A stretch of 64,000 nucleotides of DNA from positions 1 through 64,000 of the forward strand of contig CAITNS010000067.1 of the NCBI GenBank assembly GCA_903893815.1, in the 5' to 3' direction. Every line of letters begins with the position of its first letter. Position 1 is the stretch's first letter. A program made the position numbers and the translations under genes. Below the pieces are notes generated by a model that ran no database searches, had not been told where the DNA came from, and saw nothing but the letters and a program-made list of their open reading frames with translations. Positions 1 through 8,803 of the stretch are shown here, piece after piece. The DNA comes from an uncultured Bacteroidota bacterium (GTDB lineage Bacteria; Bacteroidota; Bacteroidia; B-17B0; Aurantibacillaceae).

Positions 1-107
1 ACCTTTACAGCAACGCTCCTAAATTTATTTCGTCGATTAGATATATCCCTAGCAAGTTGCTCGCCAGCAGAGCTTGTTTATGTTTCTATCTAATAGTCAA
101 ATATAAA

Positions 108-162
108 AAAAATAATTTGACACAGTTTAGATTACACTCCCAAGCAAGGAGACAGTCTCGTT
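108..162. repeat. possible end of an IS256-like element
   Basis: Read on the minus strand, this stretch has GAGAC-T-GTCTC followed by a GGGAGTGTAATCTAAACTGTGTCA-like end at about 118-141 (the second part is written here only as a description of its composition). This resembles terminal repeats I associate with IS256/mutator-type elements. No transposase is visible in the window, so any element would extend left of base 1. The rest of 1-179 shows no gene I recognise. Weak call. Confidence 0.22.
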
Positions 163-179
163 TTTAAATACTAATTTTT

Positions 180-1115
180 CTATCTAATTTCCCACTCTTT
201 CCAATCCATTTCCTCACCATTTAGTATGCCTAAATAACTTTGGTAACGTTCTTGAGAAATTTCACCAGTATCAACTGCTTTTAAAATGATGCAGCCTGGT
301 TCATTCACATGTATGCAATTATTAAATTTACAACCGTTCATTCGGGCCATCATTTCAGGAAAGTAATGTGCTACTTCCTCTTTTTTCATTTCTACTAAGC
401 CCAATTCTTTTATACCAGGTGAATCAATGATATTACCACCAAAAGATAAAGGAAATAATTCGGCAAAAGTGGTGGTGTGCATTCCTTTTAAATGTGCTTC
501 TGAAATATCTCCGATTTTTAAATCCAAATTGGTATCTATCGCATTGACTAAAGTACTCTTCCCTACTCCACTGTGACCAGAAATTAAAGTCGTTTTATCT
601 TTTAACAATGTTTTAATAAATTCAATATCTTGTTTATCAAATGAAGAAACAGAATAGCATTCATAACCAATATCGGTATATAATTTCATGATATCATTTT
701 GTAATTCTATCATCTCTTCGTCCAACACATCTTTTTTATTAAACAAAATTTTAGCTGGAATTTCATAGGCTTCTGCTGTAACTAAAAACCGATCAATAAA
801 TCCTAAAGATGTTCGAGGTGCAAACAAAGTTGCTACTAAAACGGCCTGGTCTAAATTACTGGCAATAATATGTGCTTGTTTAGATAAATTGATGGACTTA
901 CGAATGATGTAATTTTTACGAGGGTGAATTCCTGTAATTTGATTACTACCGTCTTTATCTCTATCAATATCTACAATATCACCAACCGCTACAGGATTGG
1001 TTGTTTTACGGTCATCCAAACGAATTTTACCTTTCAAACGGCATTCTATTACCTCTCCGCTATCAATGCGAACAGCATACCAACTTCCAGTAGATTTTAC
1101 AACTAAGCCTGTCAT
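180..1115 (-). CDS. rsgA: ribosome small subunit-dependent GTPase A (RsgA)
   Basis: RsgA is a circularly permuted GTPase that binds the 30S subunit and acts in its late maturation. The protein has an N-terminal OB fold (about residues 1-75). The G motifs come in permuted order: NKKD (126-129), the P-loop GHSGVGKST (180-188) and DSPG (231-234). A C-terminal zinc site uses C262, C267, H269 and C275. The 311-residue length is normal for the family. The gene is divergent from gldA, and the spacer between them holds a terminal-inverted-repeat element at 1139-1255. Confidence 0.96.
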   Translation of the reverse strand: MTGLVVKSTGSWYAVRIDSGEVIECRLKGKIRLDDRKTTNPVAVGDIVDIDRDKDGSNQITGIHPRKNYIIRKSINLSKQAHIIASNLDQAVLVATLFAPRTSLGFIDRFLVTAEAYEIPAKILFNKKDVLDEEMIELQNDIMKLYTDIGYECYSVSSFDKQDIEFIKTLLKDKTTLISGHSGVGKSTLVNAIDTNLDLKIGDISEAHLKGMHTTTFAELFPLSFGGNIIDSPGIKELGLVEMKKEEVAHYFPEMMARMNGCKFNNCIHVNEPGCIILKAVDTGEISQERYQSYLGILNGEEMDWKEWEIR

Positions 1116-1138
1116 TGGCGTAAAGATAATGAATTAAT

Positions 1139-1255
1139 AAATAGAACGCAGATAACACAGATTTACTATGATTTAAAAATGATTTTTGTTTTTAACAAAT
1201 ATTAACCGCTTAATCTTATCAAATCATAACTATCAGTGCTATCTGCGTTCTATTA
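1139..1255. repeat. intergenic element with ~35-bp terminal inverted repeats
   Basis: The left end (1139-1174, starting AAATAGAACGCAGATAACAC) and the right end (1221-1255, ending ATCTGCGTTCTATT) are imperfect reverse complements over about 35 bp. The core between them is non-coding. Related copies lie at 11037-11192 and, as a right end only, at 12440-12479. It looks like a small non-autonomous hairpin repeat. Confidence 0.75.
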
Positions 1256-1273
1256 AATCTAATAAAAAATCAG

Positions 1274-1281
1274 TATTTTTG
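1274..1281 (+). promoter_or_regulatory. -7 element (TATTTTTG) for gldA
   Basis: TATTTTTG matches the Bacteroidota housekeeping -7 consensus TAnnTTTG and lies 18 bases before the ATG at 1300. I did not settle on a clear -33 TTTG partner. Confidence 0.5.
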
Positions 1282-1299
1282 AGATAACAATCTACTACT

Positions 1300-2205
1300 A
1301 TGTCCATTAAAATAAATAACATCACAAAACTATACGGCACTCAAAAAGCGCTAAATAATATATCTTTTGAAATTGGAACAAATGAAATTGTTGGTTTTTT
1401 AGGTCCGAATGGTGCTGGTAAAAGTACTATGATGAAAATTTTAACTTGCTACATTCCACCTTCTGAAGGGTCGGCTAGCGTATGCGGTTTTGATACCAAT
1501 AACCAAAGTATTGAGGTAAGAAAGCAGATTGGTTATTTACCAGAACATAATCCATTGTATTTGGATATGTATGTGAAAGAATTTTTAGAATTTATTGGAG
1601 GTTTATATAAAATTAAAAATACCAAAGAACGCGTTAAGGAAATGATTGAAGCTACTGGATTACAAGTAGAACAAAACAAAAAAATTGGTGCTTTATCAAA
1701 AGGATACCGTCAGCGTGTTGGTTTAGCGCAAGCCATGATTCATGATCCTAAGGTTTTGATTATGGATGAGCCAACAACAGGATTAGATCCAAATCAGTTA
1801 GAAGAAATTCGTGAATTGATTAAAAAATTAGGTAAAGAAAAAACGGTAATGCTAAGCACACACATTATGCAGGAAGTAGAAGCCGTTTGCGATAGAGTTA
1901 TCATTATTAATAAAGGAGAAATTGTAGCTAACGATACTACTGAAACTTTGCAAAAAAACACGACTAAACAAATTATTACAGTTGAGTTTGATAACGAGGT
2001 TTCGGTTAATACACTGAAATCAATTACGGGTGTTGAAGATGCCATATTAATAGATGGTAAAACATGGAAAGTAATTTCGGATTTACAAAATGATGTTCGT
2101 AAAGAATTATTTAACTACGCGGTAAAACACAATTTAAGTGTGTTAACAATGAATAAAGAAGAACAAAAATTAGAAGATGTATTTAAAGCGTTGACTAAAA
2201 AATAA
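1300..2205 (+). CDS. gldA: GldA-type ABC transporter ATP-binding protein
   Basis: This is an ABC ATPase of the gliding-associated GldA type, expected to pair with membrane proteins such as GldF and GldG. It has Walker A GPNGAGKS (35-42), a signature region LSKGYRQR (132-139) and Walker B VLIMDE (152-157). The C-terminal region of about 80 residues after the ATPase fits GldA, and 301 residues is close to the usual GldA length. No gldF or gldG is adjacent; the next gene is a DUF1016 nuclease. A related exporter ATPase of the same subfamily cannot be excluded. Confidence 0.85.
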   Translation: MSIKINNITKLYGTQKALNNISFEIGTNEIVGFLGPNGAGKSTMMKILTCYIPPSEGSASVCGFDTNNQSIEVRKQIGYLPEHNPLYLDMYVKEFLEFIGGLYKIKNTKERVKEMIEATGLQVEQNKKIGALSKGYRQRVGLAQAMIHDPKVLIMDEPTTGLDPNQLEEIRELIKKLGKEKTVMLSTHIMQEVEAVCDRVIIINKGEIVANDTTETLQKNTTKQIITVEFDNEVSVNTLKSITGVEDAILIDGKTWKVISDLQNDVRKELFNYAVKHNLSVLTMNKEEQKLEDVFKALTKK

Positions 2206-2231
2206 TTACAAATAACTAATTTATTTTTTAG

Positions 2232-3308
2232 ATGAAAAAAAATGCACCCATAAAAAAACAAAAAAACACTTTAAAACCTAAAGTTGTAAAGCCTAACTTA
2301 TTTAAAGATATAAAATCTTTAATTGAAAAAACGAAAGTTCAGGTTGCGTATAATATAAATAGTAATTTAGTATTACTTAACTGGCACATAGGAAAAAGAA
2401 TTCAAGAAGAGATTTTAAAAAACAAACGTGCCGAATACGGAAGTCAAATTGTTGCGACACTGTCGCAACAATTAACTAATGAGTATGGTCAAGGATATAC
2501 GAAATCTTCGTTAACTAGAATGCTTGTATTTGCTAAGTATTATAAGTCAACTCAAAAAGTTGCGACACTGTCGCAACAATTCAGTTGGAGTCACATCATA
2601 GAATTTTTAACTATCAAAGATGATTTAGAGCGTTCATTTTACGAACAAATGACACATATAGAAAATTGGGGCGTTAGACAACTTAGAGAAAGAATAAATA
2701 GCATGTTATTTCAACGTACAGCTATCTCAAAAAAACCAAAAACCCTAATTAAACAAGAACTTAAAAAAAATATATCCAATAAAGTAGTTACAAATACTGA
2801 ATTAGTTTTCAAAGATCCATATCTATTAGATTTTTTAGGCCTAAAAGATGCCTATAGCGAAAAAGATTTAGAAAGCTGCATATTAACTTCCTTACAAAAA
2901 TTCATCATCGAGTTAGGTTCTGACTTTGCATTTGTTGCAAGACAGAAACGAATTATCATTGACTCAGAAGATTTCAGGATTGATTTATTATTCTATCATA
3001 GAGGACTTAAACGACTAATTGCAATAGATTTAAAACTAGGGAAATTTAAAGCGTCGTATAAAGGGCAGATGGAATTATATTTACGATGGCTTGAAAAGCA
3101 CGAAGTTAGAGAAGGAGAAAATGCACCAATTGGTTTAATTTTGTGTGCCGAAAAATCAGAAGAACATATTGAGCTACTTCAACTTGAAAAAAGTAATATT
3201 AAAGTAGCTGAATATTTAACTGCTCTACCTCCAAAAAAATTATTAGAGAAAAAATTACATCAAGCTGTAATTACTGCTCAAAAACAATTCAACTTAAAAA
3301 TTAAATAG
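2232..3308 (+). CDS. DUF1016 (YhcG-type) PDDEXK nuclease-domain protein
   Basis: This is a two-domain protein. Residues about 25-165 are a DUF1016 N-terminal helical domain. Residues about 190-345 are a PD-(D/E)XK nuclease-like domain with D251 in FRIDLLFYH and the D266-L-K268 pair. Family members are often found near restriction or mobile loci and their role is unsettled. The sequence VATLSQQ occurs twice (74-80 and 110-116), each time encoded by an identical palindrome (see repeats). The gene starts 26 bp after gldA, and the next gene starts 1 bp after its stop, so it sits tightly in the transcription unit. Codon use is AT-rich like its neighbours. Confidence 0.85.
   Translation: MKKNAPIKKQKNTLKPKVVKPNLFKDIKSLIEKTKVQVAYNINSNLVLLNWHIGKRIQEEILKNKRAEYGSQIVATLSQQLTNEYGQGYTKSSLTRMLVFAKYYKSTQKVATLSQQFSWSHIIEFLTIKDDLERSFYEQMTHIENWGVRQLRERINSMLFQRTAISKKPKTLIKQELKKNISNKVVTNTELVFKDPYLLDFLGLKDAYSEKDLESCILTSLQKFIIELGSDFAFVARQKRIIIDSEDFRIDLLFYHRGLKRLIAIDLKLGKFKASYKGQMELYLRWLEKHEVREGENAPIGLILCAEKSEEHIELLQLEKSNIKVAEYLTALPPKKLLEKKLHQAVITAQKQFNLKIK
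2451..2469. repeat. palindrome copy 1 inside the DUF1016 gene
   Basis: GTTGCGACACTGTCGCAAC has perfect 9-bp arms around a single central C. It encodes the V-A-T-L-S-Q-Q segment. An identical copy lies 108 bp (36 codons) downstream. Confidence 0.95.
2559..2577. repeat. palindrome copy 2 inside the DUF1016 gene
   Basis: Identical to 2451-2469 and in the same reading frame; the identity continues four more bases (AATT) on the right. The DNA between the two copies is not repeated. Confidence 0.95.
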
Positions 3309-3309
3309 A

Positions 3310-4722
3310 TTGAATCAATATCTTATTTATTCAGCAGGCAAATTTATTACCTCAAATCAGGTTCTTGAAGTGAAAAATCCTTTCAACCAATCTTTAGTAG
3401 CTACAACCTATTTAGCAGATCAATTTATTTTAGAAGAGGCGATTATTAAGTCTTTAGCAGTAAAAGAAGAATTACAAAATATAGCCCCACAAAAAAAGCA
3501 TAATATTTTAAAACAAATCTCTAATGAGATTTATGCAAACAGAAAAAGATTAGCAGAAGTTTTAAGTTTAGAAAGTGCCAAGCCTCTAAAATATGCTTTA
3601 GCCGAAATTGATCGATCGGCATATACTTTTGCTATTGCATCCGAAGAAAGTAAAAAAGACAACACGCAGCATCTCGCTCTTAACAGAATAAACAATACCG
3701 ACCAAAGAGAAGGTGTTGTTAATTATTTTCCGATAGGATTAATTGCAGGCATTGCTCCATTTAACTTTCCGATGAATTTAGCGGTACATAAATTAGCACC
3801 TGCTATTGCCAGCGGTTGCCCTATAATTTTAAAACCTGCAAGCCGCACGCCATTATCTTGTTTAGAATTAGCAAAAATTATTGATAGAACAGAACTACCC
3901 AAAGGCTCTGTTTCTATTTTACCAATGGATAGAGCCACTGGAAATATATTAGTAAAAGATGAACGCTTTAAACTATTAAGTTTTACAGGTTCACCAGATA
4001 TTGGCTGGAAAATGAAAGCGGAAAGCCAAAAGAAAAAAATAGTTTTAGAATTAGGAGGAAATGCCGCCACTATTATAACCGAAAGTGCTGATTTAAAAGA
4101 TGCTCTGACAAAATCCTTAATGGGTGCTTTTGCTTATAGCGGTCAAATTTGCATTCACGCGCAACGTTTCATTATTCATACATCCTTGTATCAAAAATTT
4201 ACAGACGAATTAAAAGAGTTGGCTCTTAACTTAAAATATGGCGATCCATTATTCGAAACGACTGATGTATCAAATATGATTGATGAAGAAAATGCCATAC
4301 GAGTTGAAAAATGGATTAATGAAGCAATACAACAAGGAGCTCAATTAATTTGTGGAGGAAAAAGAAATAGAAGTTATGTTGAACCAACTATATTAACTAA
4401 TTGCAATCATACTATGAAAGTATATGCAGAAGAAGTATTTGGTCCTGTTATTTGCATAAATTCATACCAAACAATTGAAGATGCCATTGATCAAGCAAAC
4501 AATACTAAATTTGGTCTGCAATGTGGTATCTTTACTAATAATGAAACAGAATTAAATAAATGCTTTAAACAAATAGAAGTAGGTGGTGTTATCCACAATA
4601 ATGTGCCTACTATTCGTTACGATCAAATGCCTTACGGCGGAGTAAAAGAAAGTGGGCTTGGCAGAGAAGGTGTGAGATATGCCATGCTTGATATGCTAGA
4701 ACCAAAAATATTAGTAAAATAA
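3310..4722 (+). CDS. NAD(P)-dependent aldehyde dehydrogenase family protein
   Basis: This enzyme is predicted to oxidise an aldehyde to an acid or acyl product with NAD(P)+. Visible family features are N152 in FNFP, the FTGS cofactor loop (225-228), the general base E247 in LELGG, and the catalytic C281 in SGQIC. At 470 residues it is typical length. The start is a TTG one base after the DUF1016 stop; no ATG is available upstream in frame, so the two may be translationally coupled. The aldo/keto reductase and CoA-transferase genes that follow suggest a small carbonyl or acid metabolic unit, but the substrate cannot be named. Confidence 0.88.
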   Translation: MNQYLIYSAGKFITSNQVLEVKNPFNQSLVATTYLADQFILEEAIIKSLAVKEELQNIAPQKKHNILKQISNEIYANRKRLAEVLSLESAKPLKYALAEIDRSAYTFAIASEESKKDNTQHLALNRINNTDQREGVVNYFPIGLIAGIAPFNFPMNLAVHKLAPAIASGCPIILKPASRTPLSCLELAKIIDRTELPKGSVSILPMDRATGNILVKDERFKLLSFTGSPDIGWKMKAESQKKKIVLELGGNAATIITESADLKDALTKSLMGAFAYSGQICIHAQRFIIHTSLYQKFTDELKELALNLKYGDPLFETTDVSNMIDEENAIRVEKWINEAIQQGAQLICGGKRNRSYVEPTILTNCNHTMKVYAEEVFGPVICINSYQTIEDAIDQANNTKFGLQCGIFTNNETELNKCFKQIEVGGVIHNNVPTIRYDQMPYGGVKESGLGREGVRYAMLDMLEPKILVK

Positions 4723-4732
4723 TAAAGATTAA

Positions 4733-4816
4733 AGTTTTTGGTTATTAGTTGTTTGAACACAAACTTATAACAAAACCAAAACTCAAATAACAAACAACTG
4801 AAATCAAACAACAAAC
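4733..4816. repeat. self-complementary intergenic spacer
   Basis: The left part (GGTTATTAGTTGTTTGA, about 4740-4756) is largely the reverse complement of the right part (TCAAATAACAAACAAC, about 4783-4798), and a second right-arm copy follows at about 4804-4815. The same words (GTTGTTTGA / TCAAACAAC) recur at 53757-53808. Confidence 0.6.
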
Positions 4817-4819
4817 ATT

Positions 4820-5806
4820 ATGGAATATAGAAGACTAGGAAAATCAGGATTACAAGTAAGTGCATTATCATTTGGATCGTGGATTACATTTGGCAAACAA
4901 ATAGAAAATAATACAGCTGACGAACTATTGACCATTGCTTACGATAATGGCGTTAACTTTTTTGATAATGCAGAAATATATGCAGCAGGGAAATCAGAAG
5001 AAGTGATGGGCAAAATTTTAAAACAAAAAAATTGGGCTCGTAGTTCTTACTGCGTGAGTAGTAAAGTATACTTTGGATATGAAGATAAAAAACCAAATCA
5101 AATAGGTTTATCTCGTAAGCATATTATTGAAGGTTGTCACGCTGCTTTAAAACGTTTACAAGTGGATTATATTGATTTGTTTTTTTGTCACCGTCCTGAT
5201 AAAAATACACCGATTGAAGAAACCGTTTGGGCAATGAATACCTTAATACAACAAGGCAAAATTTTATATTGGGGGACCAGCGAATGGGCAAGCGACGAAA
5301 TTATGGCGGCCTTTGTTTTTGCGGAACGTAACAGATTAATTGGCCCAACCATGGAGCAACCACAATACAATATGTTTGAAAGAACTAAACTAGAAAAAGA
5401 TTATTTGTTATTGTTTAGAGATTTTGGAATGGGAACAACTATTTGGAGTCCGTTAGCGTCTGGTTTACTATCTGGTAAATATAATAACGGTATTCCTGAA
5501 GATAATCGTCTACATATAGAGGGAATGGATTGGTTAAAAGAAAGAACTTTAGGTGAAGAATCTAAAATTGAAAAAACTAAAAAACTATCCTTTCTAGCAA
5601 ACGAACTAGGAACTTCTGTAGCTAAATTATCTATTGCTTGGACTATTAAAAATCCAAATGTGAGTACAACTATTTTAGGTGCTTCAAAAAAAGAACAGTT
5701 GATAGAGAATTTAAAAGCCCTAGATGTTGTTTCGTTAATTACTCCTGAAGTAACAGAAAAAATAGAATTGATTTTAAATAATAAACCGGTACAAGCTCAA
5801 TTTTAA
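4820..5806 (+). CDS. aldo/keto reductase, KvAB (potassium-channel beta-subunit-like) subfamily
   Basis: This NADPH-dependent TIM-barrel oxidoreductase reduces aldehydes or ketones to alcohols. The AKR tetrad is visible as D49, Y54, K82 and H124 (in FFCHRPD). The C-terminal cofactor region includes TILGASKKEQL. Length (328 aa) and the N-terminal YRRLGKSGLQVSALSFGSW pattern match the channel-beta-like bacterial branch. The gene lies about 100 bp after the aldehyde dehydrogenase and 5 bp before the CoA-transferase gene. The physiological substrate is unknown. Confidence 0.9.
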   Translation: MEYRRLGKSGLQVSALSFGSWITFGKQIENNTADELLTIAYDNGVNFFDNAEIYAAGKSEEVMGKILKQKNWARSSYCVSSKVYFGYEDKKPNQIGLSRKHIIEGCHAALKRLQVDYIDLFFCHRPDKNTPIEETVWAMNTLIQQGKILYWGTSEWASDEIMAAFVFAERNRLIGPTMEQPQYNMFERTKLEKDYLLLFRDFGMGTTIWSPLASGLLSGKYNNGIPEDNRLHIEGMDWLKERTLGEESKIEKTKKLSFLANELGTSVAKLSIAWTIKNPNVSTTILGASKKEQLIENLKALDVVSLITPEVTEKIELILNNKPVQAQF

Positions 5807-5811
5807 TTGAC

Positions 5812-6876
5812 ATGAACAAACCTTTTTCAGATTTAAAAGTCATTGAATTGGCTGGTGTATTGGCAGGGCCATCCGCTGGTTTATTTTTTGCTGAATTAGG
5901 TGCAAGGGTTATTAAAATTGAAAATCCCAAAACTGGAGGTGATGTAACAAGAAGTTGGAAATTACAATCAGAAAATAAAGAAGATAAAACGAGTGCTTAT
6001 TTCTGGAGTATAAATGCAGGTAAAGACGTTTTATTTTTAGACTTATCCATTGATAAAGATTTAGAAAGCTTTTATGACTTAATTAAAAGCGCAGATATTT
6101 TAATTACGAATTACAAATTAGGAGATGATATTAAATTAAAAGTAGATTATACTACTTTAAAAGCAATTAACCCAACCTTAATTTATGCGTCTATCAATGG
6201 ATTTGGAAACGATAATCCTCGCACCGCGTATGATTTAATTTTACAAGCCGAAAGTGGGTTTATGTTTATGAACGGCGAAAAAAATGCAGCTCCATTAAAA
6301 ATGCCCGTTGCTTTAATTGATATTTTAGCTGGACATCAACTCAAAGAAGCTATTTTAATTGCACTACTCAATAAATACAAAACAAACAAAGGCTCGCATC
6401 TTACTGTTTCGTTATTCGATACTGCTGTCGCTTCATTAGCAAACCAAGCTACTAATTGGCTCATTGCACATCATTTACCAGCAGCTCAGGGTTCTTTGCA
6501 TCCAAACATTGCGCCTTACGGAGAAATATTTACTACAAAAGATCATCATCAAATAACTTTTGCCATTGGCAGTAATAAGCAGTTTAAACAACTATGCGAT
6601 ATTTTAAATATTGAGATAACATCCGACTATCAAAATAATCAACTACGCATTAAAAATAGAGAAGCTTTATTTCTTGATCTAAATAAACACATTCAAACTT
6701 TTAATTTTGATATTTTATTTAAGGAGTGTTTAAAACATGATGTGCCTATTGGTAAAATCAGAAATCTAAAAGAAGTATTTGAATTACCCGAAGCTAAAAA
6801 CCTTATAAATAGATTTCATTACGAGAATACTGTTGTAAATTCGGTAAAATCAATAAGCTTTACATTTGAAGCTTAA
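5812..6876 (+). CDS. CaiB/BaiF class III CoA-transferase family protein
   Basis: Class III CoA-transferases move CoA between carboxylic acids through an aspartyl-CoA thioester; some relatives are acyl-CoA racemases. The N-terminal VIELAGVLAGPSAG pattern and the downstream ARVIKIE segment are typical. D170 in ALIDILAGHQL is the expected catalytic aspartate by family alignment (inference). At 354 residues it is slightly short for a family that commonly runs near 400. It starts 5 bp after the aldo/keto reductase, so the two are probably co-transcribed. Confidence 0.88.
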   Translation: MNKPFSDLKVIELAGVLAGPSAGLFFAELGARVIKIENPKTGGDVTRSWKLQSENKEDKTSAYFWSINAGKDVLFLDLSIDKDLESFYDLIKSADILITNYKLGDDIKLKVDYTTLKAINPTLIYASINGFGNDNPRTAYDLILQAESGFMFMNGEKNAAPLKMPVALIDILAGHQLKEAILIALLNKYKTNKGSHLTVSLFDTAVASLANQATNWLIAHHLPAAQGSLHPNIAPYGEIFTTKDHHQITFAIGSNKQFKQLCDILNIEITSDYQNNQLRIKNREALFLDLNKHIQTFNFDILFKECLKHDVPIGKIRNLKEVFELPEAKNLINRFHYENTVVNSVKSISFTFEA

Positions 6877-6968
6877 ATCTTATTTTTTGAATAAAATGAA
6901 GTAAATGTCAATATCATTTGATAGTATATATTTGATATTATTTGTAAACTTGTTAAATAAAAATTTAT

Positions 6969-7610
6969 ATGATTCGCAGCTTATTTTACACGTTAATACT
7001 CACTGTTTTTGTTATTTCATCTAAAGCACAAAATAAAGACACCATTTTATTAATGAATGGTAATGTAGTTGTTGAAAAAGTGTTAGACACTCTTATAGGT
7101 GCCGTAACAATAGTTAATCCAGCAAACGTTGCAGAAAAATTGCATTACGAGTATGATGACATTTATTGTGTAAAATACGCTGTAGGTTTCACTGATTATT
7201 ACTATTCACAAGATACTTTAAAAGGAAATTATTTTACACGTGATGAAATGCTTTACTACATTTATGGAGAACGTGATGCTAGAAAAGGATTTAAAGCACC
7301 GGGAGCCTTAATTGGTGCAGGAGTTGTTGGTTTAGTGAGTGGAGGATTAGGAATATTTTTTGCTCCCGTTTTCCCTTATGGCTACATGGCCTTAAGCGGA
7401 ATTACAAAAGTAAAAATTAAGCATAAAACAATTAGTAACCCTAACTACATTGACCAGGATGCTTATATATTAGGTTATGAGCGTGTATCGCGCAGTAGAA
7501 GAAGAATAAAAGCATTAATTGGAGGTACTATTGGCTTAGCGGCAGGATACGGATTGTATTTTGGTCTTCTAAAACAAAACTTACCAGAAACACTTAAACT
7601 TAGATTTTAA
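6969..7610 (+). CDS. secreted/membrane protein of unknown function
   Basis: I do not recognise this family. An N-terminal signal peptide ends near SSKAQ (residue ~20). A small beta-rich segment follows (residues 25-95), and then two hydrophobic segments: residues ~113-138, rich in Gly ([19 protein letters not shown]), and residues ~180-200 ([18 protein letters not shown]). The region between them is basic ([10 protein letters not shown]). This layout is common among Bacteroidota envelope proteins. The stop lies 2 bp before purT. Confidence 0.7.
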   Translation: MIRSLFYTLILTVFVISSKAQNKDTILLMNGNVVVEKVLDTLIGAVTIVNPANVAEKLHYEYDDIYCVKYAVGFTDYYYSQDTLKGNYFTRDEMLYYIYGERDARKGFKAPGALIGAGVVGLVSGGLGIFFAPVFPYGYMALSGITKVKIKHKTISNPNYIDQDAYILGYERVSRSRRRIKALIGGTIGLAAGYGLYFGLLKQNLPETLKLRF

Positions 7611-7612
7611 AA

Positions 7613-8803
7613 ATGAATCGTCAAAAAATTTTATTACTAGGATCAGGAGAATTAGGAAAAGAGGTGACTATTGCCTTGCAACGTTTAGGACAATATGTAA
7701 TTGCAGTTGATTCTTACAAAGATGCGCCAGCGATGCAAGTAGCTCATGAATGTGAAGTTATTAATATGCTAGATGGAGAAGCTTTAGATGCTATTGTTGC
7801 AAAACATAAACCAGATTTAATAGTTCCAGAAATTGAAGCGATTCGTACAGAACGTTTTTATGATTATGAAAAACAAGGTGTCACCGTAGTACCAAGTGCT
7901 AAAGCCGCTAACTTTACCATGAATCGTAAAGCTATTAGAGATTTAGCATCAAAAGAATTAGGATTAAGAACTGCCAATTATTTATATGCAACTACCTTAG
8001 AAGATTTTAAAAAAGCGGTTGCTGTGATTGGCATTCCTTGTGTTGTAAAACCATTAATGAGTAGTAGTGGCAAAGGGCAAAGCATTATCAAAACAGACGC
8101 TTCGACTCCGCTCAGCGTGACAATAGAAAACGCTTGGAACTATGCAATAGAAGGTTCTCGCGGTGATTACAAAGAAGTAATTGTAGAAGAGTTTATTAAA
8201 TTCAATTCAGAAATTACATTACTAACGGTTACTCAAAGAAATGGCAACACATTATTTTGCCCGCCAATAGGCCATCGACAAGAGCGTGGCGATTACCAAG
8301 AAAGTTGGCAGCCATGCGCTATCAGCGATAAAGATTTAAGAGAGGCGGAAGAAATGGCAGCGAAGGTTACAAAAGAATTAAGTGGTGCAGGTTTGTGGGG
8401 CGTTGAATTTTTCTTAACAGATAAAGGTGTTTATTTTTCTGAGTTATCGCCTCGTCCTCATGATACAGGTATGGTGACTTTAGCGAATACACAAAACTTA
8501 AGTGAATTTGAATTACACGCGCGTGCTATATTAGGTTTCCCTATTCCTAATATTCAATTAAAACAACATGGCGCTTCGGCTGTATTATTAGCAAGTGCCG
8601 AAGGAACTAGTTACAACTTTAGTGGAGTTGAAGACGTTTTAAATAATCCAAATACAGATTTACGTTTATTTGCAAAGCCCACTACTCGTCCTTACAGAAG
8701 AATGGGAGTTGTATTAACTTACGATAATTTACAATCAGATGTAAATGTGGTGAAACAAAAAGCAATGGATTTATCAAAACTAATTACGATTACTTGTAAT
8801 TAA
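7613..8803 (+). CDS. purT: formate-dependent phosphoribosylglycinamide formyltransferase (PurT)
   Basis: PurT is an ATP-grasp enzyme that makes N-formyl-GAR from GAR, formate and ATP in purine synthesis. Visible features are the N-terminal nucleotide-binding GSGELGKE, the ATP-grasp loop [15 protein letters not shown], the [15 protein letters not shown] segment and [11 protein letters not shown]. The 396-residue length is normal. Compared with my recollection of E. coli PurT there are about six extra residues at 162-170 (DASTPLSVT), encoded by a REP-like repeat lying in frame. purH is also in the window, about 10 kb away. Confidence 0.95.
   Translation: MNRQKILLLGSGELGKEVTIALQRLGQYVIAVDSYKDAPAMQVAHECEVINMLDGEALDAIVAKHKPDLIVPEIEAIRTERFYDYEKQGVTVVPSAKAANFTMNRKAIRDLASKELGLRTANYLYATTLEDFKKAVAVIGIPCVVKPLMSSSGKGQSIIKTDASTPLSVTIENAWNYAIEGSRGDYKEVIVEEFIKFNSEITLLTVTQRNGNTLFCPPIGHRQERGDYQESWQPCAISDKDLREAEEMAAKVTKELSGAGLWGVEFFLTDKGVYFSELSPRPHDTGMVTLANTQNLSEFELHARAILGFPIPNIQLKQHGASAVLLASAEGTSYNFSGVEDVLNNPNTDLRLFAKPTTRPYRRMGVVLTYDNLQSDVNVVKQKAMDLSKLITITCN
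8100..8122. repeat. REP-like repeat inside purT
   Basis: CTTCGACTCCGCTCAG followed by CGTGACA is nearly identical to the reverse complement of the intergenic repeat at 48750-48772. Here it is read in frame as part of PurT residues 163-170. Confidence 0.85.

Noticed and set aside
3723-4070. 115-aa minus-strand frame
   Set aside because: Antisense shadow of the aldehyde dehydrogenase gene.
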